A stretch of DNA of 57,258 bases from an uncultured Flavobacteriaceae bacterium (lineage in GTDB: Bacteria; Bacteroidota; Bacteroidia; Flavobacteriales; Flavobacteriaceae). Shown here piece after piece: positions 28,337 through 37,914 of the stretch (the stretch's first letter is position 1; each line of letters begins with the position of its first letter). The notes under the pieces are model-generated. The model worked only from the letters and a program-made list of their open reading frames with translations. It was not told where the DNA came from and ran no database searches. A program made the translations under genes and the position numbers. The DNA is taken from positions 1 through 57,258 of the forward strand of contig CALJFB010000051.1 in the NCBI GenBank assembly GCA_938073895.1, read 5' to 3'.

Positions 28337-29782
28337 ATGAAATATACTGAAGATGACTTAAGAGAAGAATTAAAAACCAAAGAATATGAATATGGTTTTT
28401 ATACAGATATTGAATCTGAAACTTTTCCTATTGGTCTAAATGAAGACATTGTACGTGCTATTTCTAAGAAAAAGAACGAACCACAATGGATGACCGATTG
28501 GCGTTTGGAAGCTTTCAAAGTTTGGAAAAATATGACTGAGCCAGAATGGGCAAATGTTAACTATAAAAAACCAGACTTTCAAGCTATTGCCTATTACTCT
28601 GCTCCAGTTGCTGTAGATCCTAATAAAACTTTAGACGACGTAGATCCAGATTTATTAGCCATGTATAAAAAACTTGGAATCTCTGTAGACGAGCAAAAGA
28701 AAATGAATAATATTGCAATGGATATTGTAGTAGATTCAGTTTCTGTAGCCACAACATTCAAGAAAACGTTAGGAGAAAAAGGTATTATTTTTATGCCAAT
28801 TTCTGAAGCTATACAAGAACATCCCGAATTAGTAAAAAAATATTTAGGTACAGTTGTACCAACCAAAGATAATTTTTACGCTGCATTAAATAGTGCTGTA
28901 TTTTCAGATGGATCATTTTGCTACATTCCAAAAGGCGTAAAATGTCCAATGGAACTATCTACATATTTCCGTATAAACCAAGCAGGAACAGGTCAATTTG
29001 AAAGAACTTTAGTAATTGCAGACGAAGGAAGTTATGTAAGTTACCTTGAAGGTTGTACTGCTCCAAGCAGAGACGAAAATCAATTACACGCAGCAGTTGT
29101 AGAACTTATTGCTTTAGACGATGCTGAAATTAAATATTCTACAGTACAAAACTGGTATCCAGGAAATGCACAAGGTCTAGGTGGCGTGTATAATTTTGTA
29201 ACTAAACGTGGACTTTGCGAGAAAAACGCAAAAATATCTTGGACACAAGTAGAAACAGGTTCTGCAGTAACTTGGAAATATCCAAGTTGTATTTTAAAAG
29301 GCGATAACTCTACCGGAGAATTTTATTCTATTGCAGTAACAAACAATTACCAACAAGCAGATACAGGAACAAAAATGATACACTTGGGTAAAAACACCAA
29401 GTCTACAATAATTTCTAAAGGAATTTCTGCAGGAAAATCTCAAAACTCATATCGTGGATTAGTACAAATTAATTCTCGCGCAGAAAACGCAAGAAACTTT
29501 TCGCAATGCGACAGTTTATTAATGGGAAATGATTGTGGTGCACATACATTTCCATATATAGAAGCAAAAAATAAAACCGCAATTATAGAACACGAAGCAA
29601 CTACAAGTAAAATTGGAGAAGATCAAATTTTTTACTGTAACCAACGTGGTATAGACACAGAAAAAGCAATTGCATTAATTGTAAATGGGTTTAGTAAAGA
29701 CGTTTTAAACAAACTACCAATGGAATTTGCTGTAGAAGCACAAAAACTATTAGAAATTAGTTTAGAAGGTTCTGTAGGATAA
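28337..29782 (+). CDS. sufB: Fe-S cluster assembly scaffold SufB
   Basis: A 481-residue core scaffold of the SufBC2D complex on which Fe-S clusters are assembled in the cytosol. Typical segments: [80 protein letters not shown] and the C-terminal [15 protein letters not shown]. The conserved cluster- and persulfide-handling Cys and Glu residues appear retained. Followed 23 bp later by a small lipoprotein gene, an unusual interruption before sufC. Confidence 0.97.
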   Translation: MKYTEDDLREELKTKEYEYGFYTDIESETFPIGLNEDIVRAISKKKNEPQWMTDWRLEAFKVWKNMTEPEWANVNYKKPDFQAIAYYSAPVAVDPNKTLDDVDPDLLAMYKKLGISVDEQKKMNNIAMDIVVDSVSVATTFKKTLGEKGIIFMPISEAIQEHPELVKKYLGTVVPTKDNFYAALNSAVFSDGSFCYIPKGVKCPMELSTYFRINQAGTGQFERTLVIADEGSYVSYLEGCTAPSRDENQLHAAVVELIALDDAEIKYSTVQNWYPGNAQGLGGVYNFVTKRGLCEKNAKISWTQVETGSAVTWKYPSCILKGDNSTGEFYSIAVTNNYQQADTGTKMIHLGKNTKSTIISKGISAGKSQNSYRGLVQINSRAENARNFSQCDSLLMGNDCGAHTFPYIEAKNKTAIIEHEATTSKIGEDQIFYCNQRGIDTEKAIALIVNGFSKDVLNKLPMEFAVEAQKLLEISLEGSVG

Positions 29783-29805
29783 ACATTAAAATAATATTTA
29801 GTAAA

Positions 29806-30210
29806 ATGAAAAACATACTATACCTATTAGTAATTGCGCTAAGTTTTACCACTTGTAAAAAAGAAACAAAGCAAGATGAAAAAGTTGTAAAAGACATTAA
29901 AACTACTATTGCAAATGATGGATTAACCTTAATTGAAGGTGATTTTATTTATTACTCAGATGCAGCAGTTTTACAAACAGCAACAGGAATTTATGGTGTT
30001 TTACTAAACAAGAAAACAAAAGAATTAGCAGAAAAAGCTAAACCATTTCAAAAAGAACATACAGATATGGTTAAGGTTAGAGTTAGAGGTTTAATAGAAC
30101 CAAAAAACACAACCGAAGAAGGCTGGGATTATAACATAAACATTAAAGAAATAATTAGTGTTAAAGCATTAAACCCAAAAGAAAACGAAGTTATTAAAAT
30201 TGGAAAATAA
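29806..30210 (+). CDS. Small lipoprotein of unknown function inside the suf operon
   Basis: A 134-residue predicted lipoprotein (lipobox LSFTTCKKE). The mature part alternates short strands, including [32 protein letters not shown] and [14 protein letters not shown], which suggests a small beta-barrel of OB-fold type; this is inference from pattern. It lies 23 bp after sufB and 32 bp before sufC, in the same direction, so it is co-transcribed with cytosolic Fe-S assembly genes although it would act in the envelope. I do not recognise the family. Confidence 0.75.
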   Translation: MKNILYLLVIALSFTTCKKETKQDEKVVKDIKTTIANDGLTLIEGDFIYYSDAAVLQTATGIYGVLLNKKTKELAEKAKPFQKEHTDMVKVRVRGLIEPKNTTEEGWDYNINIKEIISVKALNPKENEVIKIGK

Positions 30211-30242
30211 GGTTACAACCTTTTCAAAACAAACACATTATA

Positions 30243-30995
30243 ATGTTAAAAATTAAAAACTTACACGCTAACATAGACGGAAAATCTATATTAAAAGGTA
30301 TTAACTTAGAAATTAATCCTGGAGAAGTTCACGCCATAATGGGACCTAATGGTGCAGGAAAAAGCACATTAGCTTCAATAATAGCTGGAAAAGAAGACTA
30401 CGAAGTTACCGAAGGTAATATAACTTTAGAGAATGAAGATATAGAGGAATTAGCAGCAGAAGAACGTGCACATAAAGGTGTCTTTTTATCGTTTCAATAT
30501 CCTGTAGAAATCCCAGGTGTTTCTGTAACTAACTTTATTAAAACAGCAATTAACGAAACGCGTAAAGCTAAAGGTTTAGAAAATATGCCTGCTAACGTAA
30601 TGTTAAAAATGATAAAGGAAAAAGCAGAATTATTAGAAATAGACCGTAAATTCTTATCTCGATCTCTAAACGAAGGGTTTTCTGGTGGAGAGAAAAAACG
30701 TAACGAAATATTTCAAATGGCAATGTTAGAGCCAAAATTAGCCATTCTTGATGAAACAGATTCTGGATTAGATATTGATGCTTTACGTATTGTTTCTAAT
30801 GGTGTAAATAAATTAAAATCTAAAGACAATGCAGTAGTTGTAATTACGCACTACCAACGTTTATTAGATTATATAGTACCAGACTTTGTACACGTTTTAA
30901 TGGATGGAAAAATTGTAAAATCTGGCGATGCATCTTTAGCCCTAGAGTTAGAGAAAAAAGGTTACGACTGGATAAAAGAAGAAGTAAACGCTTAA
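30243..30995 (+). CDS. sufC: Fe-S cluster assembly ATPase SufC
   Basis: A 250-residue ABC-type ATPase that drives conformational change of SufB-SufD. Walker [11 protein letters not shown]-loop region [12 protein letters not shown], signature [11 protein letters not shown], Walker [13 protein letters not shown] and the H-loop VVITHYQR are all intact. A 199-bp spacer follows before sufD. Confidence 0.97.
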   Translation: MLKIKNLHANIDGKSILKGINLEINPGEVHAIMGPNGAGKSTLASIIAGKEDYEVTEGNITLENEDIEELAAEERAHKGVFLSFQYPVEIPGVSVTNFIKTAINETRKAKGLENMPANVMLKMIKEKAELLEIDRKFLSRSLNEGFSGGEKKRNEIFQMAMLEPKLAILDETDSGLDIDALRIVSNGVNKLKSKDNAVVVITHYQRLLDYIVPDFVHVLMDGKIVKSGDASLALELEKKGYDWIKEEVNA

Positions 30996-31194
30996 TACAA
31001 AGCAATAATTTAATATACAGTAAGCAATAATTTACTAGATTAAATTAATAACAAAATAGGTGTTAGTATTCAGTCCTCAGTAAAAGTATTTACTTGGTTG
31101 GATTGACGATAATAAAAAGTTTTCAATAAACAAAAAACAGTTTGTAAGACACTAACTGAACAGTAATTATTGAAGACTGAAGACTTAAAAAGAA

Positions 31195-32508
31195 ATGGAT
31201 TTAAAAGATAAATTAGTTACCTCATTTTTAGCATTCGAAAATCAAGTCGATGTAGATTCTAAAATTCACGACATTAGAACCGAAGCTTTTAAAACGTTTG
31301 AAACAGAAGGTTTTCCTACAAAAAAAGATGAAAACTGGAAATACACATCGCTTAAAAGTGTTTTAAAACACGATTACAGCATATTCCCAAAACATGAAAA
31401 TGCGTTAGAATATAGCGATGTTAAAAAATACTTTTTACACGATATAGACACTTATAAAGTTGTTTTTATTGATGGGAAATACTCATCTCATTTATCTCAA
31501 ACCACACATGATGGGATTGATGTTTGTTTAATGTCTTCTGCTCTAAACAAACCTAAATACAAGTTAATTATAGATAACTACTTTAACAAAATTGCACCAA
31601 AGAATAGCGTTAACGCTCTAAATACAGCTTTTTCAAAAGAAGGTGCATACATACACATTCCAAAAAACAAAGTAGTAGAAAAACCAATTCAGATTGTCCA
31701 CTTTTCTACTGGAAACGAAGCTGCAACAATGTTGCAACCAAGAAACTTAATTGTTGTAGACGAGAATTCGCATGTGCAAATAATTGAGCGTCACCAAAGT
31801 TTAACAAATAATCCCGTTTTAACAAACTCTGTAACAGAGATTTTTGCTAACAAACGCGCTATTGTAGATTACTACAAAATCCAAAACGATAACCAAGAAG
31901 CATCATTAATAGATAGTACTTACGTAAATCAGAAACGCGAAAGTTTAGCCTCTGTACATACATTTACCTTTGGAGGAAAATTAACACGTAATAACCTTAA
32001 TTTCTATCAAAATGGAGAACATTTAGACTCTACAATGAAAGGCATTACTATTATTGGAGATAAACAACACGTAGATCACAACACATTAGTACATCATATA
32101 GAACCAAATTGCGAAAGTCACCAAGACTACAAAGGAATTTATAACGACAGTTCTACAGGTGTTTTTAATGGTAAAGTTTTAGTTGAAAAAGATGCGCAGA
32201 AAACAAACGCTTTTCAAGCTAACAACAATATTTTAACAAGCGATAAAGCTACAATTAACACCAAACCTCAACTTGAAATTTTTGCAGATGATGTAAAATG
32301 TTCTCATGGTTGTACTATTGGTCAGTTAGACGAAAGTGCTTTATTTTATATGAAACAACGTGGTATTCCAGAAAAGGAAGCTAAAGGTTTATTAATGTAT
32401 GCCTTTAGTAATAACGTTTTAAGCTCTGTTAAAATACCAGAATTAAAACAACGTATTACAAAACTTATTGCTACTAAATTAGGTGTAGATATTGGTTTTG
32501 ACCTTTAA
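31195..32508 (+). CDS. sufD: Fe-S cluster assembly protein SufD
   Basis: A 437-residue partner of SufB. The N-terminal part holds EGFPTKKDENWKYTSLK, and the beta-helix core ends in the SufB/D signature VKCSHGCTIGQLDESALFYMKQRGI, here split by the 20-residue limit: VKCSHGCTIGQL then DESALFYMKQRG. The conserved His and Cys thought to help form the cluster at the SufB-SufD interface are in this block. The upstream 199-bp spacer contains the short tandem GAAGACTGAAGACT just before the start. A shared terminator follows, so the first half of the SUF locus ends here. Confidence 0.96.
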   Translation: MDLKDKLVTSFLAFENQVDVDSKIHDIRTEAFKTFETEGFPTKKDENWKYTSLKSVLKHDYSIFPKHENALEYSDVKKYFLHDIDTYKVVFIDGKYSSHLSQTTHDGIDVCLMSSALNKPKYKLIIDNYFNKIAPKNSVNALNTAFSKEGAYIHIPKNKVVEKPIQIVHFSTGNEAATMLQPRNLIVVDENSHVQIIERHQSLTNNPVLTNSVTEIFANKRAIVDYYKIQNDNQEASLIDSTYVNQKRESLASVHTFTFGGKLTRNNLNFYQNGEHLDSTMKGITIIGDKQHVDHNTLVHHIEPNCESHQDYKGIYNDSSTGVFNGKVLVEKDAQKTNAFQANNNILTSDKATINTKPQLEIFADDVKCSHGCTIGQLDESALFYMKQRGIPEKEAKGLLMYAFSNNVLSSVKIPELKQRITKLIATKLGVDIGFDL

Positions 32509-32538
32509 TTCCTACACAAGCAGGAATATTAATATTAT

Positions 32539-32580
32539 AAAAAAAGCAGCTATTCTAAATTAGAATAGCTGCTTTTTTTT
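32539..32580. terminator. Bidirectional intrinsic terminator after sufD
   Basis: A perfect stem of about 19 bp (GCAGCTATTCTA / TAGAATAGCTGC core with flanking A and T tracts) with a 3-base loop. It serves sufD on the plus strand and the LRR-like lipoprotein gene on the minus strand. Confidence 0.92.
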
Positions 32581-32600
32581 AAATAAATATGTTTCTATAT

Positions 32601-33479
32601 TTATTGACTGCAATTTCCATTTTGCATATCTAATAAAGTTGGATTATAAAGATTATTTGTTTGAGGTGGACCAGGTCCCCAATTAACCATTAAAGCCTCA
32701 CCATTACCATTATTAAGTAAATTAGTAAGAGCACAATAATCATTTAAACTACTATTAGCTTCAATAACAAGCCTATCTGAAAACAATAAATTCTCTAAAC
32801 CATTAAGTGATTGTAAACTTAAATTGTATTTAAGGTCTAACCCTATTTCACTTTCTTCTCCCATAATGCTAGTTAAACTTTCAAGACCCTCAAAATCAAC
32901 TATCTGATTAGCACCATACATAAATATAAGAGAGCAACTAGTTAGACTATCAAGGCCTTCAAAATTAATTAAGCCATCATTGTGTTGAATCAATAATTCT
33001 CCAATATACTCAACATCATTAAAGCCACTAAAATTTATTAATGTGTTATTATTAAAAAGTGAGAATGTTTCAATACTTGTTGGTATATTTATATTTCCAA
33101 CTGTTAAGAGATTTAAATTTTCGTAAATCTCAAATAACTCTAAAGAGCTTTGATTATTAAGGTTTATACCTTCTAAACTGGTAAGAGAAGTTCCACCTAT
33201 ATATAAACCACCAACTTTATTAATCTCAAACAAAGGAGTTAAATCAACTATGTCATTAAATGAAGAACCTATAGAAAGTTTACCATTAATAGTTCCATAA
33301 CAAAGCGCACCAAAAGCATTAACTTCTGCTTGATTGTTTAGAGTAATATCTCCATTGTAAATCAAATCACCATTTGTACAGGTTATTGTATCAACTTGAG
33401 GATCTGACTGAGTCGTTTCATCATCCGACGAACAAGAAACAAAAAAAGAGATTACTAAAAGTAAGTAAATGGTTTTCAT
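32601..33479 (-). CDS. Leucine-rich/receptor L-domain-like lipoprotein
   Basis: A ~292-residue lipoprotein (lipobox FFVSCSSDD). I choose ATG 33479 (MKTIYLLLV) because the signal sequence starts there, not at the upstream in-frame ATG 33518. The mature part has irregular ~22-25-residue leucine-rich units such as LTPLFEINKVGGLYIGG, LTSLEGINLNNQSSLELF and LSLQSLNGLENLLFSD, as in receptor L or BspA-like surface proteins of Bacteroidota. Likely a solenoid exposed at the envelope. Monocistronic, with an (AT)7 tract in its promoter region. Function unknown. Confidence 0.8.
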   Translation of the reverse strand: MKTIYLLLVISFFVSCSSDDETTQSDPQVDTITCTNGDLIYNGDITLNNQAEVNAFGALCYGTINGKLSIGSSFNDIVDLTPLFEINKVGGLYIGGTSLTSLEGINLNNQSSLELFEIYENLNLLTVGNINIPTSIETFSLFNNNTLINFSGFNDVEYIGELLIQHNDGLINFEGLDSLTSCSLIFMYGANQIVDFEGLESLTSIMGEESEIGLDLKYNLSLQSLNGLENLLFSDRLVIEANSSLNDYCALTNLLNNGNGEALMVNWGPGPPQTNNLYNPTLLDMQNGNCSQ

Positions 33480-33496
33480 AAATGGATTTTTGCACA

Positions 33497-33510
33497 ATAT
33501 ATATATATAT
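33497..33510. repeat. (AT)7 dinucleotide tract upstream of LRR-like lipoprotein gene
   Basis: Fourteen bases of alternating AT lie 18 bp before ATG 33479. On the minus strand a TTTG occurs just before the tract and a TATATTGT at its end, so the tract would fall in the promoter spacer where slippage could change spacing. Confidence 0.6.
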
Positions 33511-33537
33511 CGATTCAAAGCAAATCCTTTATGTTTT

Positions 33538-35160
33538 TTATTTCATTTTCACAAACTCAATATTACTTACAACACCATCGCAAGACAAAAACATTTTAGT
33601 TTTAGTGTTATTAAATTGATATAAAGTTCTATTATTATTTCCAAAAGCATTTAACTGCACAACAGATAACGTAATATCTTTATTGTTTTTGTAGTTTAAA
33701 ATTAGCTTGCCATTATTTTCTGAAAAAGTATAAGTAACATCTAATTCTTTAGAGTAAAAACTACCTATAAAATTGTTTATATTTAAAGCATCTTTTTCTA
33801 TTAATTTTGCTCTTTTAAAGTAAAATGGCGTTCCTCCAAAAGCGATGACTAAATCTTGATCTTTAGTTACTGTAAAATCGTATTTCACACTTTGGCTATT
33901 GGCTCTAAAAAAATTATTATTACTAAAAGCAACTAATGGAATTTTATGTTTTCCAATGCTTCCTTTTGCCTTTAAGGTATCATTCTCTATGGAAATATAC
34001 ATTTTCATATCGCTATTAATCTCTTTATAATCGCCTACAAATAAATTTAAATTGTGAGTTATTACTGATTCCGTTTCTGTAACTGTTTCAATCTCTTTTT
34101 CAGCTAACAATTCATCTAAAATCTTATAAGAAATTGGTGTAGGATTTATAGATTGTAGGTTTGTAAATATTACAACGCCTAAATTTTCTTCTGGAATAGT
34201 TATAAGCTGCGTTTGTCCGCCAAAACCATAACCACTATGGCTAACTGTATTATAACCTTTATAGGTATCTATCATTACGCCACGTGCATAATTAGCCAAA
34301 GTTCCGTTTGGCAAAAGTTCTTGAGTTTTTAAAAATTGTGATAATGCTTTAAATTTAAACACATTTCCGTTTAACATATTAATCCAATTGGTCATATCAA
34401 TTACATTGGAACCCATACTACCTGCGCCATAACTAAGCTGATTGGTTACATTATATATAAAACCATCTTTAGTTTTTTTATAACCAATGGCTTTATTTTT
34501 TATTGTTACACCATGAGAAACTCTAACAAAAGTTTGAGTCATTTCTAATGGTTTTAAAATATGTGTTTTTAAAAATATATCTAAATTAGTTTTGGATATT
34601 TTTTCTACAAGTAGTGCTAAAATATTATAACCTGTATTAGAATACAATACTTTTTCTCCAGGTTTATTATTTAAATTTTGTTGATTACAAGCCAAGTTAA
34701 AAACTGTTTTATTATCGTAATAAACAGAATTATAATCAAAACCAGATAAATACATTAAACTATGATAACCTCTAATTCCGCTGGTATGATTTAAAAGATG
34801 TTTAACTCTAATAATATTTCCATAATCTGGAAATTGAGGAAAGAATTTACGAATATCGTCTTCTAAACTTAATTTTCCTTGTTCTATTAAAGTCCAAATT
34901 GCTGCAGCAGTAAATTGCTTACTTATAGATGCAATACTATATGCAGTAGAATCTGAGTTTTTAATACCATAATCTAAATTAGAAATACCAAAACTCTTAG
35001 AGTAAAGTACGCTGTTATTTTTTACAACTCTAACAGATAATCCTGGCTGATTTTCCACGTTGTAAGTAGACAGAATTTTATCTAATTTTTGCTCTATAGT
35101 AGTTTGGGCAGCAACAGTAGTTATTAGTAAGAAAAAAAATAATTTAATACAGTAATTCAT
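33538..35160 (-). CDS. Serine hydrolase of the class C beta-lactamase / D-Ala-D-Ala carboxypeptidase fold
   Basis: A 540-residue exported protein. I choose ATG 35160 (MNYCIKLFFFLL), where a signal peptide begins. Catalytic motifs: SxxK in SIASISKQF, YxN in YSNTGYN and HxG in HSGYGFGG. After the ~330-residue hydrolase domain a ~190-residue beta-rich C-terminal extension (FVGDYKEINSDM ...) follows, common in Bacteroidota esterase-like members. It is probably a peptidase or esterase, not a resistance beta-lactamase. It ends a three-gene unit after PadR and a membrane protein. Confidence 0.88.
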   Translation of the reverse strand: MNYCIKLFFFLLITTVAAQTTIEQKLDKILSTYNVENQPGLSVRVVKNNSVLYSKSFGISNLDYGIKNSDSTAYSIASISKQFTAAAIWTLIEQGKLSLEDDIRKFFPQFPDYGNIIRVKHLLNHTSGIRGYHSLMYLSGFDYNSVYYDNKTVFNLACNQQNLNNKPGEKVLYSNTGYNILALLVEKISKTNLDIFLKTHILKPLEMTQTFVRVSHGVTIKNKAIGYKKTKDGFIYNVTNQLSYGAGSMGSNVIDMTNWINMLNGNVFKFKALSQFLKTQELLPNGTLANYARGVMIDTYKGYNTVSHSGYGFGGQTQLITIPEENLGVVIFTNLQSINPTPISYKILDELLAEKEIETVTETESVITHNLNLFVGDYKEINSDMKMYISIENDTLKAKGSIGKHKIPLVAFSNNNFFRANSQSVKYDFTVTKDQDLVIAFGGTPFYFKRAKLIEKDALNINNFIGSFYSKELDVTYTFSENNGKLILNYKNNKDITLSVVQLNAFGNNNRTLYQFNNTKTKMFLSCDGVVSNIEFVKMK

Positions 35161-35188
35161 ATTTTGTAGGTATAACAAGATTTAAAAA

Positions 35189-35614
35189 TTAAGTGGTTTT
35201 ATAAACTGTTTTTTTATATTGATAATAAAAAAATAATGGGAAAAAGACCAAGACTAAACTTCCAATAGAAATATTTAAAAGTAATGTTGCATAGGGCCAA
35301 CTGGCATACTTAAACATGTAACTTATTATTAATAAAGCTGCAACACAATAACCCGAAACAAAAACTAATTTCTGCACTCTTTTAATCTTTTGAGCAAAAA
35401 GCTGAAGTCCGGTTTCGTTTTGTATGTTTTTAATAGCAACATAACCACCAAACTCTGTAATGGCTTGTTTATATAAATCGTTAAAGTTGCCTTCTCTAGA
35501 TTCTATATACGTACAAATATGATCTGTAACATCTTCTTTTAAAGATTTAGATTCTATACCATAAAAACTTAAACTTTGGTTTATAAAATCTATTTGCGCA
35601 TCAGATAGTATCAT
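35189..35614 (-). CDS. PadR-associated membrane protein (HAAS-like)
   Basis: A 141-residue protein: an N-terminal helical domain (~1-70; LKEDVTDHICTYIE) resembling the HAAS/DUF1700 cytosolic domain often coupled to PadR regulators, then two hydrophobic helices (~81-100 and ~108-130) and a short basic end. It starts 1 bp after padR stops, so translation is coupled. It may be a membrane partner that tunes PadR or the downstream hydrolase; that role is inferred from context only. Confidence 0.75.
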   Translation of the reverse strand: MILSDAQIDFINQSLSFYGIESKSLKEDVTDHICTYIESREGNFNDLYKQAITEFGGYVAIKNIQNETGLQLFAQKIKRVQKLVFVSGYCVAALLIISYMFKYASWPYATLLLNISIGSLVLVFFPLFFYYQYKKTVYKTT

Positions 35615-35615
35615 A

Positions 35616-35948
35616 TTAAGTAAGTTTAGAGTTAAAAATTAGGTGTAAGGTGTTAATAAAATCGTTTAGCTCTTGGCTTAACTTAACCACTTCTTGTAAA
35701 CCAGAATTTGTAATGGTGTAATATTTTCTTACACGTTTTCCAATAAAAACTTTCTCTGTAGTTAGTAAACCACTAGCTTCAAACTTATGAAGTATTGGAT
35801 ACAACGCACCTTCGGAAATATCTATTTTACCTGAAGTTATTTTTTTAACCTCTTGTGTTATTTCGTAACCATACATTTTTTCGGACTGACTAATAAGTTT
35901 TAAAATAATAGGTCTTAGTGTTCCTTTTGTTAATTCTTTGCTATACAT
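35616..35948 (-). CDS. PadR-family transcriptional regulator
   Basis: A 110-residue winged-helix repressor. Typical features: N-terminal KGTLRPIILKLIS, the recognition-helix region YGYEITQEVKKIT, the wing ISEGALYPILHKFEASGLL and the C-terminal dimerisation helix. Such regulators usually repress their own operon, here including a membrane protein and a serine hydrolase. An imperfect palindrome just upstream is a candidate operator. The -7 box ends four bases before the ATG, implying a leaderless mRNA. Divergent from sufS. Confidence 0.93.
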   Translation of the reverse strand: MYSKELTKGTLRPIILKLISQSEKMYGYEITQEVKKITSGKIDISEGALYPILHKFEASGLLTTEKVFIGKRVRKYYTITNSGLQEVVKLSQELNDFINTLHLIFNSKLT

Positions 35949-35952
35949 AGCT

Positions 35953-35977
35953 CAAATATACATTTTATATAAATGCA
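35953..35977 (-). promoter_or_regulatory. padR -7 element and candidate PadR operator
   Basis: TATATTTG on the minus strand (35953-35960) is followed by four bases and ATG. Overlapping it, TACATTTTATATAAATGCA (35959-35977) is an imperfect palindrome with one mismatch in the 7-bp arms, suited to autorepression. No clear TTG is seen at -33. Confidence 0.5.
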
Positions 35978-36032
35978 TTTGTAAAAAACCTTAAAAAAAA
36001 TGAAAAAAAAATGTATTTCACCTTACAAACCT

Positions 36033-36040
36033 TAAATTTG
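36033..36040 (+). promoter_or_regulatory. sufS -7 element, leaderless arrangement
   Basis: TAAATTTG ends four bases (CAAT) before ATG 36045, the same spacing as at padR and thiL. A TTG at -33 is missing, so an activator may be needed or the match may be fortuitous. Confidence 0.45.
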
Positions 36041-36044
36041 CAAT

Positions 36045-37259
36045 ATGCTAGATATAAAGAAAATAAGACAAGATTTCCCTATACTAAATCGAGAGGTTAA
36101 CGGTAAGCCTTTAGTGTATTTAGACAATGCAGCAACATCTCAAACGCCACAGCAGGTAATAGATGTTATTGTAGATTATTACAGTAATTACAATGCTAAT
36201 ATACATAGAGGTGTACATAGTTTAAGTCAAGAAGCTACAGATAAATATGAAGAAGCGCGACTAAAAATTCAGCATCATTTTAACGCAAAACATGCTTACG
36301 AGATTATTTTAACTTCTGGAACTACAGAAAGTATAAACTTAGTTGCACATGGATTTGGTTCACTTTTAGAAAAAGGAGACGAAATTATAGTTTCGGCATT
36401 AGAACATCACAGTAATATTGTGCCTTGGCAAATGCTATGCGAAAAAACTGGTGCTACTTTAAAAGTAATTCCAATGACGCAAGAAGGCGAATTGGATATG
36501 TCTACCTATGCCGATTTATTATCTGCTAAAACCAAATTGGTATTTGTAAATCATATTTCTAATGCATTAGGAACTATAAATCCAATTGAATCAATAATAG
36601 AACAAGCACATAAAGCCGGCGCAGCTGTTTTATTAGATGGCGCACAAGCTTGTCCACATATAAAACCAGATGTACAAGCGTTAGATGTAGATTTTTATGT
36701 AACTTCTGCACACAAAATCTGTGGACCAACAGGCGTTGGAATGTTATATGGAAAACAAGAATGGCTAGAAAAACTACCACCATATCAAGGTGGCGGAGAA
36801 ATGATAGCAACCGTAAGTTTCGAGAAAACAACTTATGCTGGTTTACCTCATAAATTTGAAGCAGGAACACCAAATATTTGTGGTGGAATTGCCTTTGGAG
36901 CAGCTTTAGATTACATGAATGCTATTGGATTTGATACTATAGCAGCTTACGAAAATGAACTTTTAGACTACGCAACCCAAGAGTTACTTAAAATTGAAGG
37001 CTTAAAAATATACGGAACCTCTAAAAACAAAACCTCTGTAATATCTTTTAATTTAGAAGGTATTCATCCTTATGATGTTGGTACATTATTAGACAAAATG
37101 GGAATTGCAGTTAGAACAGGACATCATTGTGCACAGCCCATAATGGCATTTTATAATATTCCAGGAACCATAAGAGCATCTTTTGCTTTTTATAACACAA
37201 AAGCAGAAGTAGAAGCTTTAATTACAGGAGTCAAAAAAGCAAAAATGATGTTAAGTTAA
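36045..37259 (+). CDS. sufS: Cysteine desulfurase SufS
   Basis: A 404-residue PLP enzyme that takes sulfur from cysteine as an enzyme persulfide for cluster assembly. N-terminal NGKPLVYLDNAATSQTP; PLP-binding Lys224 in TSAHKICGPTG; active-site Cys362 in RTGHHCAQP, the group II (SufS-type) loop. It starts the second half of the SUF locus, 3.5 kb after sufD, behind an opposite-strand insertion. sufE lies two genes downstream. Confidence 0.97.
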   Translation: MLDIKKIRQDFPILNREVNGKPLVYLDNAATSQTPQQVIDVIVDYYSNYNANIHRGVHSLSQEATDKYEEARLKIQHHFNAKHAYEIILTSGTTESINLVAHGFGSLLEKGDEIIVSALEHHSNIVPWQMLCEKTGATLKVIPMTQEGELDMSTYADLLSAKTKLVFVNHISNALGTINPIESIIEQAHKAGAAVLLDGAQACPHIKPDVQALDVDFYVTSAHKICGPTGVGMLYGKQEWLEKLPPYQGGGEMIATVSFEKTTYAGLPHKFEAGTPNICGGIAFGAALDYMNAIGFDTIAAYENELLDYATQELLKIEGLKIYGTSKNKTSVISFNLEGIHPYDVGTLLDKMGIAVRTGHHCAQPIMAFYNIPGTIRASFAFYNTKAEVEALITGVKKAKMMLS

Positions 37260-37309
37260 ACTTTGGCTTCTTTTTTGTAATATTAGAGTTACAATTAAAC
37301 ACAACTATT

Positions 37310-37804
37310 ATGAAAACTATTACACTACTATTCTTTACAATACTTTTAAATGCATGTAGTGGCTCTAAAGACTTAGCTACAAATGCTAAAAACCCAAATG
37401 TAGACACTAAAACATCTAAAGAACATACCATTACATCAGACATTACAAAAATAGAATATGTAGCCGTTTCAAGAGGTACATATAATAGAATTACAATTTT
37501 ACCAAAAACTGTAACGACACAAATGTCTAAAACCAATAAAGAAGTTTCTAAATCATTATCTAATAAAGATTGGGCAAAATTAAATGCCTTAGCAAAAGAA
37601 ATTAACATTCCTGGAATTCCAAATTTAAAAGCACCATCTGTAAAACATCAATACGATGGCGCTGCAGGAGCCTATTTTCAAATTTCTATTGGGCAAAAAA
37701 ATTACAAAACCATAACTTTTGATAATGGGAATCCACCTAAAGAATTAGAAAAAATTATTGAGAAATTGTTCAGTTTTACTAAGTCCACAAAAAACAATAA
37801 ATAG
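37310..37804 (+). CDS. Lipoprotein of unknown function between sufS and sufE
   Basis: A 164-residue predicted lipoprotein (lipobox ILLNACSGS). The mature part contains VAVSRGTYNRITILP, a Lys-rich helix (NKEVSKSLSNKDWAKL), PGIPNLKAPS and KHQYDGAAGAYFQI, followed by FDNGNPPKELEKI. This arrangement recurs in Bacteroidota hypothetical proteins, without assigned function. It lies 50 bp after sufS and 110 bp before sufE in the same direction. It is the second lipoprotein embedded in the SUF locus. I make no functional call. Confidence 0.75.
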   Translation: MKTITLLFFTILLNACSGSKDLATNAKNPNVDTKTSKEHTITSDITKIEYVAVSRGTYNRITILPKTVTTQMSKTNKEVSKSLSNKDWAKLNALAKEINIPGIPNLKAPSVKHQYDGAAGAYFQISIGQKNYKTITFDNGNPPKELEKIIEKLFSFTKSTKNNK

Positions 37805-37914
37805 TATTTTAACGTTATATTATTGCTATAATAGAGAGTTTTAAACCGATATTGATTAATTTTGTACTTATTATAATTCCATTGAATTTCTTTCAATTAA
37901 AACTATAGAATTCC

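Noticed and set aside
33538-35160. Antibiotic resistance beta-lactamase
   Set aside because: It has the class C fold motifs but a long C-terminal extension and a PadR/membrane protein context; more like peptidase or esterase.
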